A stretch of DNA of 64,000 nt from Silene conica. Its lineage: Eukaryota; Streptophyta; Magnoliopsida; Caryophyllales; Caryophyllaceae. The notes under the pieces were generated by a model. The model worked only from the letters and a program-made list of their open reading frames with translations, made no database searches and was not told the origin of the DNA. Below are positions 33,901 to 45,579 of the stretch, piece after piece. The DNA is taken from positions 69,765,237 to 69,829,236 of the forward strand of contig CM055316.2 in assembly GCA_029255685.2 (NCBI GenBank), written 5' to 3'. The position numbers were made by a program, and so were the translations under genes. The number at the start of each line of letters is the position of its first letter. Position 1 is the first letter of the stretch.

Positions 33901-36900
33901 TCTCCAAACTGCCATATCGATATTAACACTAAATATCCAACGTACTCAAAGACAGCCCAAAGGTAAACGAAAGTGCAGAGAAAAGAACATTAAAGAAAAA
34001 TATAGATGGTTAGGACCTACCACATCTTTATTCAAGGCACTTAAAGAAATTTCCTCTGTTGGCATTGCCTTCATGCTATATGCCCGGCTGTAGGATGACT
34101 TTAATCTATTGAGAACTCCATTATCATTGTTTACCTCACTCAGAACGTTCTCTTTGCTTCCAGATCTTTCTTTCCTTAGTTTCTCAAAGAGGGCAGCAGA
34201 AGAAGAGAAAACGGAGACGGTTCGAGAAAGAGACCTTGGTACATTAGCAGCCTTCCCTGTTAAAGGTAAAGATGAAATTTGACGAGGAGCCACTGAGGAC
34301 GGTACCAGGACAACAGAGAAAATACGGTGAGCCGCTACTCTTGTTTCATGATCTTTGTGGACCATTGCAGGGAGTAATTGATGAAATAAAGCCTCGGGAA
34401 ATGCCTGGCGGAAATGAAAACAGATTTCATGTCAGAGTTCTACATAAAACAGTACCTCCGTTTCAATAGGTTGTTAACACTTTCCAAAAAATGAGGATTG
34501 AAACAGTGAGAATAATTAAGTAGAAACAGGGTAGCTTGCCTTGTTCTGATATGAAATATTTGGCAAGGAAGCTACAATTTGTGCAGTTCGAAAGACAGCA
34601 GCAATTGTAGTCCTGGCTATAACTGTAATACTAGAAATATTTTCAAGCATGACGGCCATAATGTCGAGAATAGGACCTGCATCCCCAACCTGTTCAATGG
34701 GTAAAATTGAGATATAATTCATCCACTAAAGATCAGTTGTACAATGGCAATTGCAGGAAGAGGTTATACCTTTTGTGAAAATTGCACAAGGCACTCATCC
34801 ACTAATTCTTGGAACCTTCTGTTAAATTTAATAATGTCAGCACCGAGGTTCAAGTCATCAATGGAGCAATGAATACTTTTACGCAGATGCCTCATAATAT
34901 CGCTAACTGCACCAAGAAGTGAAACAGATGGCTCAACCTCTGCTTGCTTAGCAAGGGAGGTAGTCACCTCGACAATGTCCAACTGCATCTCAGGTTGTTT
35001 AAGTACATTTTTGTGATCCAAATGTTTCACCAATATAGAAAGCAAAAAGTGTGTACTGTGCCCTGAAAATAATTCCATTAAAAACTGTTGGTATCAGCCC
35101 ATCGCTAATAATGACTTTCCGACTGAAGAAGAATAAGTAATGGCTCGTTGTAGAGTAGCTAAATTTACCAAAATTTCCCATAATGATCTGCATGTCCCTC
35201 AAAACAGGACAAGCAAGCCCATGTTTTGAAGACCACAAATTTCCATTGTCAAAGTAACGGAACAAAGCTTCTAACACACGTCTAGTGGTGGTCGCCTCCT
35301 TGCCAAGCTTAGCCATGTTATTCAGGCAGACCCTGGACCAAAACCCAGGGCTCTTGGCGTCTTCCCTGTAGAAAATAATATGTAAGTTGACAATATTATA
35401 CAGAGTATAGAGCATCATAAAAGAAACTACAGGGACACAGGGTGATTCACAGTAATTACTCTGTCACACTCAATTCGCCTTTAGTATTTACAATGACTTT
35501 CCAGGAAGGAATCCTATTCATAAGTTCTGGTGAAGGGGCAACATGATCCTCATCGTTACAAACTTCTTGCACCCATCGGCCACTTTCAGTTCGTTGCTTA
35601 TCTAGGTCACTTCCTGGGTTTTGCTCAGGAGCCGTATAATTTTCCAAAACTACTGAAACAACCTAATAAAGGAGAAAAGTAATGTATTAACCAAATTCTT
35701 GCTGATAAGATCAGTTAAAGAATAAAATATATAATTTCTGAAACCTACTGAAAATAAGCCCAGAGGGTATGGCTACACAGTAACCTAAGAAAAAACAAAC
35801 AAAAGATCTGCCAAGAATCAACTATCGATGAAATTCACAAGTCAATTAAGGGTGAAAATAGGAAGTGACGAGGAGAAGGGGAGAAGGGAAATAATGACTT
35901 GCATATTAGCGATTGTCAACGAACGGTAGAGGTAGCACTGTCAATGTTGCACTATCAAATATCAATACGGCATTAAATTGAAATGCCTCAATGGTCCCAG
36001 CTAAAATCAAATAAAGGAAGAAGGATTTTAGGGGGGAAAAAATATATAGTCCATATTTTGTGCATGTTCACTATATCTTCAATTTGTGAGTCTCCAGTCA
36101 CATTGTGAGCCGGTATGGTTTAGAAAACAACATAAGCAGCAGTTCAAAATATACACCATACAGGAACCGGAAATGTACCATACACATGACTTTATCTTTT
36201 ACCCACTAGAGGACATACTCCCAAGAATAACACTTAGGCCTGATATAATTCAAGTACATAAGTTTAGCGAAACAAGTAATCTGTACTTGACATTAATTTG
36301 AGCAAATGGGTAAATGATATGATCAAGAAATTCGTTAAAGAGGGACATATTCTTATCTACTACTTACCGTATCAAATTCAGCCAACATATGGGAATGTTC
36401 ACCCATGAACCAGACCTGCAAAATCCATTTGCACAAAATCCAAGTTTAGAAAAACTCCAGAATTTAGGGGCTACATATCCTGGATGAAATAAAAAAATGT
36501 GAAATACCAGGACACCCTTTCAAAAAAATATAAAATAAATAAGGCATACATAGACAATTAGACTCAATTCTCTTTGGTTCTACTAAATAAAGATGGAATA
36601 CAGCAGAATAATTCACTAAAGAAACGGTCATTAGCCGCAATTCTTAATGCAATTTTTACTAGGGGTCATCCGTCATCTGAGAACAGCCTCTCTATATAGT
36701 TAATACAGAGGTAAAGTTCCATACAACAGATCCACCATGGCCCGCTATTTGCAGAGCCTTTGAGGCACTAGGGACTGGGCGGGGTAATGCTATTGTATTA
36801 TATAGACAATTAGACAACACAACCTCATGATTGTTATAGATCGTCAAAGTAATAACATGGCAAAATGAATGTTGTTACCATTGAAGAGAGCGACTGCAGC

Positions 36901-39900
36901 CCAGCTGCTCGAAGCCGAAATCCCCTCTCATCTTCCCCAACTTCTTGCGCCAGCTGACACAATTTTGGAATAAAGGCTTCCAAGTTGAATATGAAAGTAC
37001 CATCTTTCTGAAAGAGGGCGTCATTAAAAAAAATGAAATGCTGTTAAGAGCAAAATAATTTATGACCGGGCAAACAAAATTAGTGAGGTTTTATCCCACA
37101 CACCTGATTATTTACAAAAACAAAAAGTGTCTCGCATCCTATAATTCGCATTTCATCTTGTCCAGTTTGATCCAGCAAAATGTTCATGATGCTCAGCAAA
37201 CTGCTAGCGAACAAAGGCCTGCAACATTGTCACACAAGAAAAAGTGAAATTGACAGAGTAAGATTAAAATTATTTTTTGGCCTTTGCATGTATTCAGCAG
37301 TTTTCTGAGAAAGTCATGAAGCATTCAGACACCATTGTGCAGAACAAAAGTAAACTGATGGCACAAAATTTTCTTTGCTTGAATCTATATAACAGTATTC
37401 GGTAATAGATAAATTTTATCTATGCAAAGGCAGATATACAGATTTCAAATCAGAGAGGGTTGAAGAAGGTTCCAGCTGGTCTAACACTTTAGAGAAGCAC
37501 CACTATTACCCTGACTGCCTGACAAGGGAAAAAATTGATATCATCTTATTCTTTCAGGCTCATGTGATGCATATGATGTTGCCCGGTTTCTAAATGTTTA
37601 CCCTGATCATGTCCAGAGTAGATAGCTAGACATGGTATCAAATCTTGGTTTGGACTTGATGTTGGAATTGGTGTCTGCTTCCTAATCTTGGTAGTTGTGC
37701 TACATTTGTAATCAATACCATCTTAAAATGTGGTCATGATAGCCCATAAAACCTTGATAACTCGATTGCCATACGGAGTAGCAGTCACGATTTAATACTA
37801 CTTTACTACCTCAAGTGCAACTTTGAGATTTACCTAACATCGTAAACATTTGTTAGCCAGTCTTTTCTAAGTCACAAAACCAAACAAATAAATGAGCATA
37901 ACATCAAAGCAGACATAACAAAGGAGCGGTATTGCTGTATATTCATGTAACAAGTAAATATAACAATGCACAAAATCAAGAGATTGGAGAACCGATGAGT
38001 CTTCACGTATCTTCAATCACAGAGAAGAAATAAAGAAAGTAGTGGTCAAACATCGGTAGTGGCTATTATGCAATATAAAAAAAATGAATATTAGGAACTT
38101 ACATTTGATCTCTACAAGAAACCAATAATTTTCTGTAGATACACATAACGATTTTTGCAGCATGGAAATTCTCATTTCTCAACTCCTTGTAACATCTCTG
38201 CTCAAGAGTATTAGTAATCTGACAAGCAGAATATAATTAAGTCAAGAGACATGGAAACACATAATGCAAGCAACACAATCTATCACTCAATCTAATTATA
38301 GCAGTAAAATTTTAGATACTTCAAAGTTTAAACCTTTCTCATAACAAAACTTGCAAAAGAAAGGAAACAGTGAGAGCTAGTTGACCTTAATGCAACAGTT
38401 GTAGACACTAGACAATGGCGGCTTAATAAGCCTTTTTCTTCACTACAGTTAGCATTCAGTAGGACCCTTCTCAGATATGTACCCAGCCCATGGCACACAC
38501 AAAAAGAAACCATGTTTATAAAAGCATTTTTTTCCAATTTAACCTGGCTTATTATCTCAAGCACATGAACCGTCGATACAGAACTCGGTCAACAACCTAC
38601 TGTAGAAAGACATGAGGGACAGTGCTGCATGGTCACTGACAAAGGACGAACATGCAAAATTACCATAGAAATTACTAAAAGCATGCAACTATTCTGGTCG
38701 TGTTTAAGTTGTATGGCTGAAGGAAGATTATATAAACTTCAATATGGAAATTATATCATGCAGGATGCTTCTACTCCGAGTCTCCTATTATTCTATGAAA
38801 ATATAACGCAACCATGCAGATTCTGGTATTTGTGTGGCATTGTTCTTATTATCCTTGGTTAATGCAGTCCATTACCCACTTAATAGCGTGAAACAGAAGT
38901 ACACAACATACTCCACAAATACATCCAATGAAAGCAAAATGTGCGAACTAATAATAAATCTCTGGATGCACTGGTGTAAGGGAAAAGGGAGGCACATTTC
39001 ATTCCCTTTCTATAGTTAAGTGTACCTTAGGAACGCGCAAGGGGTTCTTTGCTGCATATTCACAAAGCTTCCCAATCATCCGCTCATTTGGTCCTTCATC
39101 CTATCAGCAAGACATGGTTAGTACAAATACTTAGTTGGTGGTAAGGAAATATATAGACTAAGTACTTTTCTAGTACTCTCACAAATCAGCTGATGCACGC
39201 AGGAAGATTATTGTGTGCGTGCATTCATGTAAGATCAGTGACCGTTAGCAAGCCTAAGTTGGGTATATGACTGAAAATACATACTCCCTCCATTTTTTAA
39301 AATGGCAAGTGCGGAAAAGTGAAAACACAGTGAAATGGACGTTAGTATATGTAAGAGAAAAGTCTAAACAAGTAGTCCTAAAGACCTCAACACCCAAGCT
39401 ACAAGTTGTCTTATCGCTAGTTCGCTACTAATATATAAAGCTTGCTAACCCAAAATGATGGGTACGTTGAATTGAGAATGCTTGAAAGAGAAGGTAACAA
39501 TGGTGAAATAATTATGCCACTATGGTTACCACTGTTGAGATACAGGAGTTACTAGAATATAGAGGATTTGGTGCACATTACTACGTACGAGTAATATTTA
39601 ACCAAATATCAGCTCAATCCTTGGCTTCAACAAGTTAAGGGCATGGATGAGTGCACGGTATATCTGACACATTGAATGGGTTATGAGCATAATTATGTAT
39701 TCTTGAATGTAAGAAAAGGGCAATAAGGAGGCAACAACGGTCATCGTGGAAGGTTATGTGTGATATTAAACCAATACAGAACAAGTGGTACTACAAAAGC
39801 AATACCTATCCTTGACGGTTTGTTGATCAGGTTCCTAACGGATTTGAAGTTGAGTGAACCAGTAATACAGTGGACAAAACTAGTAAAAAAAATCAAAAGA

Positions 39901-40277
39901 AGTGTAGATTTTCAAATTTTCATTGTTCGGTGAGGCGACTTCCCTAGGTTACCCTGTCTAGTTTCTCTGCTGCTAAGAACTCGCACCATCTGGAATTGCA
40001 GCACAACTAGACAACATGGATAAATTCGAGGGTATACAGCTCAAATACACAATAAGTTGAACTCAAGGATAACAAATTTACGAGATATAGCAGGAAAACG
40101 CAACATATGGTAAAAATGCGAAAATGAAACCTGGGTTTTTGGGAAAATATCAGCAATAAATTTCTTGTATCTCTTGACGGGCTGCCTGGACCTGGCGCGC
40201 ATAGCAGGGCAGAAGAAACACAAACTGCCGCATGCTGGCAGTACTTGCCTTGATATTACCCCCGAAATGGCACTCAT
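30994..40277 (-). CDS. EFR3-like armadillo-type plasma-membrane scaffold protein (plant EFOP/SRL2 family)
   Basis: A full 19-exon model gives exactly 1000 residues, the usual family length. Exons: 40277-40131, 39100-39026, 38218-38103, 37218-37104, 37007-36879, 36415-36368, 35662-35460, 35365-35169, 35062-34770, 34689-34540, 34404-34021, 33598-33449, 33028-32953, 32584-32457, 32371-32180, 32081-31944, 31815-31702, 31405-31202, 31137-30994. All phases agree. EFR3 proteins anchor phosphatidylinositol 4-kinase alpha complexes at the plasma membrane in yeast and animals; plant relatives include rice SEMI-ROLLED LEAF 2. The N-terminus has the cysteine-rich CGSLCFFCP, a likely acylation site, and the basic RARSRQPVKRYKK; helical repeats fill residues 50-650; the C-terminus ends LPASSPYDNFLKAAGC. 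One intron (34539-34405) uses a GC donor, and the last intron is only 64 bp, so that junction is least certain. Confidence 0.93.
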
Positions 40278-40453
40278 TTTCTCCCCAATTCTATATATTC
40301 TCAGCTATTTACAATCACCAATCCAATTAAAAACAAAAACACCCACAATTTATAAACTATCCACCTAAAATCCTTATTCTTTTGCTTTTATATAAATACA
40401 AAAAACCGAAACCCGGAAATCTGGGAGAAAAAAGCCAAGAATTTTGGGGGTAC

Positions 40454-40474
40454 CTCCTGCCCTCCGGGACCAGC
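40454..40474 (-). other. Possible 21-nt 5' UTR microexon of the EFR3-like gene
   Basis: On the minus strand ATGCAG precedes GCTGGTCCCGGAGGGCAGGAG minus one end, which is followed by the donor GTACCC. Both splice signals are good and it lies upstream of the start codon at 40277. Inferred without transcript data. Confidence 0.45.
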
Positions 40475-40719
40475 CTGCATTTGAGGAAATTATGAATAAT
40501 CATTCATTTGACCATATTTTAGGCACATCATTATTCGGTATCAATAAGAATCATATAAATTAAATGCGTCAGCATCATGTAAATCAATATAAATGAATGC
40601 AATCAATATGATCTGACTCAAATTATACAACAACAATAAATTGCGGGGTAAATGGGGGTCAAATATACGTAACACAAACACAAAGAGATTGTTTCGGGAT
40701 GACGAAATACGAAAGGTAC

Positions 40720-40755
40720 CTCAGGATCGATGCTTGAGGGAGCAGAGAACCGAGG
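40720..40755 (-). other. Possible 36-nt 5' UTR exon of the EFR3-like gene
   Basis: It is bounded by TTTTCCAG acceptor and GAG/GTACCT donor on the minus strand. Together with 40454-40474 it suggests a 5' UTR with several short exons; the first exon would lie near 40780-41150. Inferred from splice signals only. Confidence 0.45.
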
Positions 40756-41635
40756 CTGGAAAACCGTAAAAATAAAAAGAAGAAGAATCAAAAAAGGAAG
40801 GCAATAATATCAGGCATTCCCCCGCCTGCTCGGAATATTATGATTCCTGTTGTTGAATCATTTTCTTCTATTTATTTTAAATTTATATTTTATTTATAAT
40901 TAAAAAAAATGTTTATATATTTATTAATTAAATATAATTCTCTCTCTTAAATTCCGTTAATTTGTTCCTGTTTTAACAACGACAAATAAAAGGGGGAAAA
41001 AAGCTCCCAAAGAATGGGGGAGGAATGAAGAAAGAGGGTGTGAATTTAATAAGGGTAAACAAACGAGGCAAAAGGGAGGTTTGAACAGAAGAGAGGAGGT
41101 GAGCCGGCTAAAATGAACGACAACGCTGCTATACTTGTTTTTATTTCTCATTTCTGTATGCAAACTGCAGACTACACAGAGGGTGGCAGGCTAACATGTT
41201 ACAAGTACACTTCATACGTGACATGGTGGCTTCATTTTTTTTAAGGGGTGGGACTAATACACTATTACACTTGTACACGCTTGATGACGTTATTTTTGGC
41301 TTCATTAACATACAAATTCGGCACTATACTTACAGGGGAACACGAATAGTGTCCTTCTCGTAAAAATGCAAATGACACGATCTATAAAATACTTCATTTT
41401 CATCCATTTGTCCTTTCATTTGCCTTTATTGTGAGAGGATATTCTTCGTCTTCAACGTGTGACTCTTTGTCATTGAGATAACTAGAGATGTAAGACCATC
41501 TCCAAGCAGCTTGTGACTCTTTGTCACGACTTAGGTCATCAATCTAATCATTTTTTCACTTTTCAACATTTTTAATCATTTACGATATTTTCTACCCACC
41601 AAAATTTCTCTCTTACCAACCAAATGTGTTTGCCG
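40756..41635. other. Promoter side of the EFR3-like gene and intergenic DNA
   Basis: 41000-41130 is purine-rich on the plus strand (CT-rich on the gene's strand), as often seen in plant leaders. Further right is AT-rich DNA with a GTGACTCTTTGTCA phrase repeated at 41458 and 41510. No gene is seen. Confidence 0.4.
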
Positions 41636-42433
41636 CACGGGCGGATCCATAGAGGGTGATGAGGGTGACCCCTCACCCCCATTAATCAGTGAAAAAAGTT
41701 ATACATATTTATCTTTATGCTAAAATTGCATTAACGTTTAGTGACTTAGTGGTAGATACATTTTCATACCATCTTAGCAACCCAGGATCAAGCCTTCACA
41801 ACTACATTTTTTTTGCTTTTCATTTTGCATATTAAAAGTAATTGAAAATGTTCTAAGAAAGGGTCGAACTTGATATTTTACAAAATCATAATTATCGATT
41901 ATCAAGAATTTGTATATTAAAATAATTTTTTGTTAATAGGGGATTATCATTTAAATATCGTATAGGACCCCAAAATTGTTAGGGACGAGATTAATTAAGT
42001 GATTATATTTTGACGGGAAGTCCATTGCTAACATTGATTGACCTTGACCAGGGTTTGGGTCAAAGACAGTCAATATTTGCGACGGATTTCTCGCCGCAAA
42101 CGTTGACGGAACTTGACCTTGACCAGGGTCAATTTTTGCGACGGAAAATTCGTCAAAAAAAAAGTTGACTGACTTTTAACCTGGTAGTCCAAAAAATTTC
42201 CGCTAAATTCTGATGCAACGGATATTCCGTCGCAAATTTGCGACGGAAATCCCACCATTTGACTTTTTCTTCGCGGGATTCGGAAATTACCTCTGTCCCA
42301 AATTTCATTGCAAAAAACAATTCTGTCGAAAACAATAATTTGCAACGCGGCCAATGTCATTTGTGTATGTCGCAACAATACTATTTTTCGTAGTGTAATC
42401 ACCCCCATTTCATAGATCCTAGATTCGCCACTG
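41636..42433. mobile_element. hAT-type non-autonomous element, old
   Basis: Ends CACGGGCGGATC (left) and the complement of CAGTGGCGAATC (right) match the CAGGGGCGGA-type hAT terminus also seen at 21404. Both ends carry the related phrases GAGGGTGATGAGGGTG/CACCCCC. A GTGTTTG word precedes and follows it but the duplication is imperfect. No transposase is encoded. Confidence 0.6.
41990..42398 (-). mobile_element. CACTA-like fragment with GCGACGGA subterminal repeats
   Basis: On the minus strand it begins CACTACGAAAAATAG, a typical plant CACTA terminus, and contains repeated TTGCGACGGAA units in both orientations (for example near 42077, 42137, 42224, 42240). The other terminus was not found, so it is truncated or captured inside the hAT-like element. 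Confidence 0.6.
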
Positions 42434-42814
42434 GTGTTTGGTGTGGTAATTGTTCACCTTATCCTTTAACCATGAGATCAGGGTTCGATCCCCATTCCCA
42501 TAGAGCAAACTCATTATTATGTAACATATAAGGTTATCAACTCAACTCATCGATTAAGGAGTCATTAGCATAACCCAACAAGGTCACGATCCCAATTGGT
42601 GACCTTACTTGGGGTGGTTTAAGTAGGATCGTGCTTTAAAGCCGCCCATTTATGTTAGGAGAAAAAAATGGGATAACTCAAGCACGGAAAAGTGTGCTTG
42701 TGAAATAAAAACGCAATCATGCACGGTACATGGAGTGTCGTTTTGTGCCGATATCATATCATGCTAAAACGGGTTATAGGGCGTGATGGGGCGTGTCAGT
42801 CAATGCCATGTAGG
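42434..42814. other. Intergenic, no feature recognised
   Basis: It contains a GTTCGATCCCC word near 42485 that resembles a B-box, but without a matching A-box at the right distance. Nothing else is seen. Confidence 0.4.
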
Positions 42815-43294
42815 TAAAGGTGGCAATCGGATCACTCGTGTCGGTTACAAGTCGGGTCAAAATAGGTTTGAGTTGTGTCGGGTCATTGACGGGTTCGATG
42901 GATTACAAGTCATCTTCGGGTTGGGTCATTAACGGGTGGCAAGTCAAGTCAATTCATTAGCGGGTCAGTATCGGGGCAGGTTATTAACTTATATTTTATC
43001 TTATATATTTGATCTTTGAAGGGTAATTTTATGTTTAAAGCATATGTAGTTGTATTAATCATAATTTCAAGTAAAAACAATTAAGATGAATATTAACTTG
43101 GTCTTTATTTACATCATTATTAAGAATATTTACCTAGCTCATTATCGGGTTGAGACAATATCGGATCACGGGTCCGGGTTGAAAAAATAACGATGATATT
43201 GATTATCGGGCCGGGTTCGATTTTAGTTCACCCAGTTTCGAGTTTCATCGGTCTAATTTTAGACAACCCGAATCGGATCATTTACCAACTCTAC
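42815..43294. mobile_element. Possible hAT-like MITE with GGGTC-rich subterminal repeats
   Basis: The left end TAAAGGTGGCAATCGGATC and the right end GAATCGGATCATTTACCAACTCTA are partly inverted, and many CGGGTC/GGGTTG words lie in the interior. This composition is typical of GGTGGCAA-type hAT MITEs in plants. No clear target duplication was found. Confidence 0.4.
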
Positions 43295-43544
43295 TGCATA
43301 CCACTTTCATCTCTAATCAAAGAGTGTCCATTAATATTCCAACTTGCAACTATTGCACATAATAACCTCGAAAGCTAGCATGGTGGATGTTATGTCCCTT
43401 TCTTATTTAAAAATTCATGACTCACCTTTGTGACGCTGTCTGGTGGACTAGTTAGAAAAGTTTAGTAAAAACACTTATTTTTCAAGGAGGGAAATTTTGA
43501 AGTTTTTATCGAGTATAAAAAAAGAACAACTCAGTGTACGATAG

Positions 43545-43680
43545 TATCTCCTTAGGCAACGGTCTGAGAAAGGGCCCCACCACAAGGGTGTAATGGGGAC
43601 AAGTCTTACCTCGCAATTTTTTGACAAGAGGCCGCTCCCAAGGGCCAAGGCTACCTCACAGTCACAAAGTTTTTATGAGT
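43545..43680 (-). mobile_element. Possible Au-type SINE, antisense
   Basis: The phrases GGGCCCCACCACAAGGGTGTAA, ACTTACCTCGCA and GACAAGAGGCCGCTCCCAAGG in order correspond, on the minus strand, to the body of the Au SINE family as I remember it. The pol III boxes are decayed. An alignment is needed to confirm. Confidence 0.45.
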
Positions 43681-43865
43681 ATACTAATAAAATTTACATT
43701 TCTTTCATTAAAAATTTTCATTCCATTAAATTAAATTTAAATCATGGTCTTACCACCACAATATGGAATGTTTGCAATAATTTCGTATCATAGTATTACA
43801 TACGGAGTACTAGATTGGTTTCGTAGCATGGTTTAATGTTTATATATAAGGGTGTCTATGAGTTG

Positions 43866-44305
43866 AGTTTTGTGATATATCCGTTACAAAAAATAAGAAT
43901 TTGTGATATGACTTGAAAAATTGGTGAGCTCAATGATCTCGAGTTAGGCATTAGCTAATTAAGTTTGACTGTAATTAGGCACGCCAAACTCAACCAAGCA
44001 ATTACTTAATTTATACCGAGTAATATTTTACAGTATTTTAGTATTTTAGTATTTTCTTTCTTTTCTTAGTTAAATTTTAAAAAGTGAAATATAGTAATGA
44101 CTTATTCGTGTTTGTTAATGCGATCCTTTTCATGTCACAAATTCAATCTTTCACTTGATAGGCTTGACAAGTTTTCAACTGGATCCATCTCCAAACTGAA
44201 CATTTTGATTTAATCCAATCCGATAAAAAGCTCCAGCTTGGATAAACTTGACTAAGCTAATTTATATCACAAATTTTTATTTGTAACGGATATATCCGTC
44301 ACAAG
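43866..44305. mobile_element. MITE-like element with about 45-bp inverted ends
   Basis: 43866-43914 (TTTTGTGATATATCCGTTAC..., AATTTGTGATAT) is repeated as its reverse complement at about 44258-44303 (ATATCACAAATTTTTATTTG, TAACGGATATATCC). The interior of about 340 bp is AT-rich and non-coding. No target duplication was identified. Confidence 0.55.
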
Positions 44306-45579
44306 CTTGCTGTGTCAAACACTACCCATAGGAAAATTGAGATAAATGACACAAAAGCAAGGTGCATAGGGAATAACAATCTATATTTTGTCTTATTTAC
44401 TCATATGATATTTAACCTGCTCGTCAGAGAGACTTATTGAATTTATATTGAAGTATCAAACCATTTTTGTATAGGTTTTTTCCCCTTGTTCAATCAAATT
44501 ACGCATGAAAAATATATACTTCTTCTTTCACCATTAAATAAAGTTGGTGGTTTCTATTCTATGCCAAACAAAGGCAAATCTAGAAATTATTTTTTTTTGG
44601 AAGTAAATTTTTTCTCGTATTTAAGAGTTTTTCTATAGGCAAAATCGATAATATAAAGTTTAAACCATTTTTTTTGAAAATTTAGGGTAATTCTACTCTT
44701 TGGTATTAAAGATAAGATTATCCGTCAGACTCCCCAAAGTTTAAAACTCTGTCACATCAGCTTTTCGCTAACTTTTATTATTTATTTATTATTCAGACTC
44801 ACGGCTCGCCTCGGACTATATACGTTATTCCTCACACTTATCTCATACTCTACTTTTCCACTACGCTTTAAAATACACTAGTCATTTATTGCAAAAGGGT
44901 GGAGTCGAGACTTTATAAAAGTATTAAGTTGAGTCTTGGATTTTTAAGACTCAACTCAAGATTATCAATAATCTTACCCTAGCCACTAATGCAGCATCTT
45001 GATACCGAAGCAGCATAGACATATATTTAGAGAACGTAAGTTGTTATCACAGCTAATCCTGAGCTATTAGATTACTACCAGTCCTAGAGGAGACACCCAC
45101 CCACCAATAAAGTTTCATTTTGGTCTTATACTCGTAGTATTTAACTTATTCATTGCATTACAAAATACAATTACTTTGAACTCCTTGATGAAGACGGATT
45201 CAAAGTTGCCTTACTTTGACCACTTGAGACTATTCAGTATATGAGCTACCCATCATCACATTCATCAGGCTGCATGTGAGCATGTCTGCAATGCTCATCA
45301 TGAGGTCTGTGTCAATTGTACTTGAAGGAATAAAAGAAGGCAAGACAATCATTTGAGTTGGCTATCATCTTCATTTTCTGACACCCCTCCCTAATCACCA
45401 TGAGATTCTGCAGAACCAAGTCTCTGATGCAACGCGGGAAAAAAAATGGAGCCACCAACGCGGTTTTGGATATCAATGCAAAGTTGCAAACGGGTGCATT
45501 AAAAAATGGGAGTGATAATTCATTACACTGTAATTTTACTTTACACATATCGTCATATCGAAACAATGAAGGTGGCATT
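44306..45579. other. Intergenic and 3' flank of the SAP gene
   Basis: No gene is seen. The part closest to 45580 should be the 3' UTR of the zinc-finger gene. The 92-residue plus-strand open frame at 45400-45678 overlaps that gene's end and looks fortuitous. Confidence 0.45.

Noticed and set aside
39284..39350. Stowaway MITE in intron 1 of the EFR3-like gene
   Set aside because: Only one end (TACTCCCTCCATTTT) was seen and no inverted partner, so it is at most a fragment.
42480..42495. tRNA-like B-box GTTCGATCCCC
   Set aside because: There is no A-box at a suitable distance and no cloverleaf can be formed.
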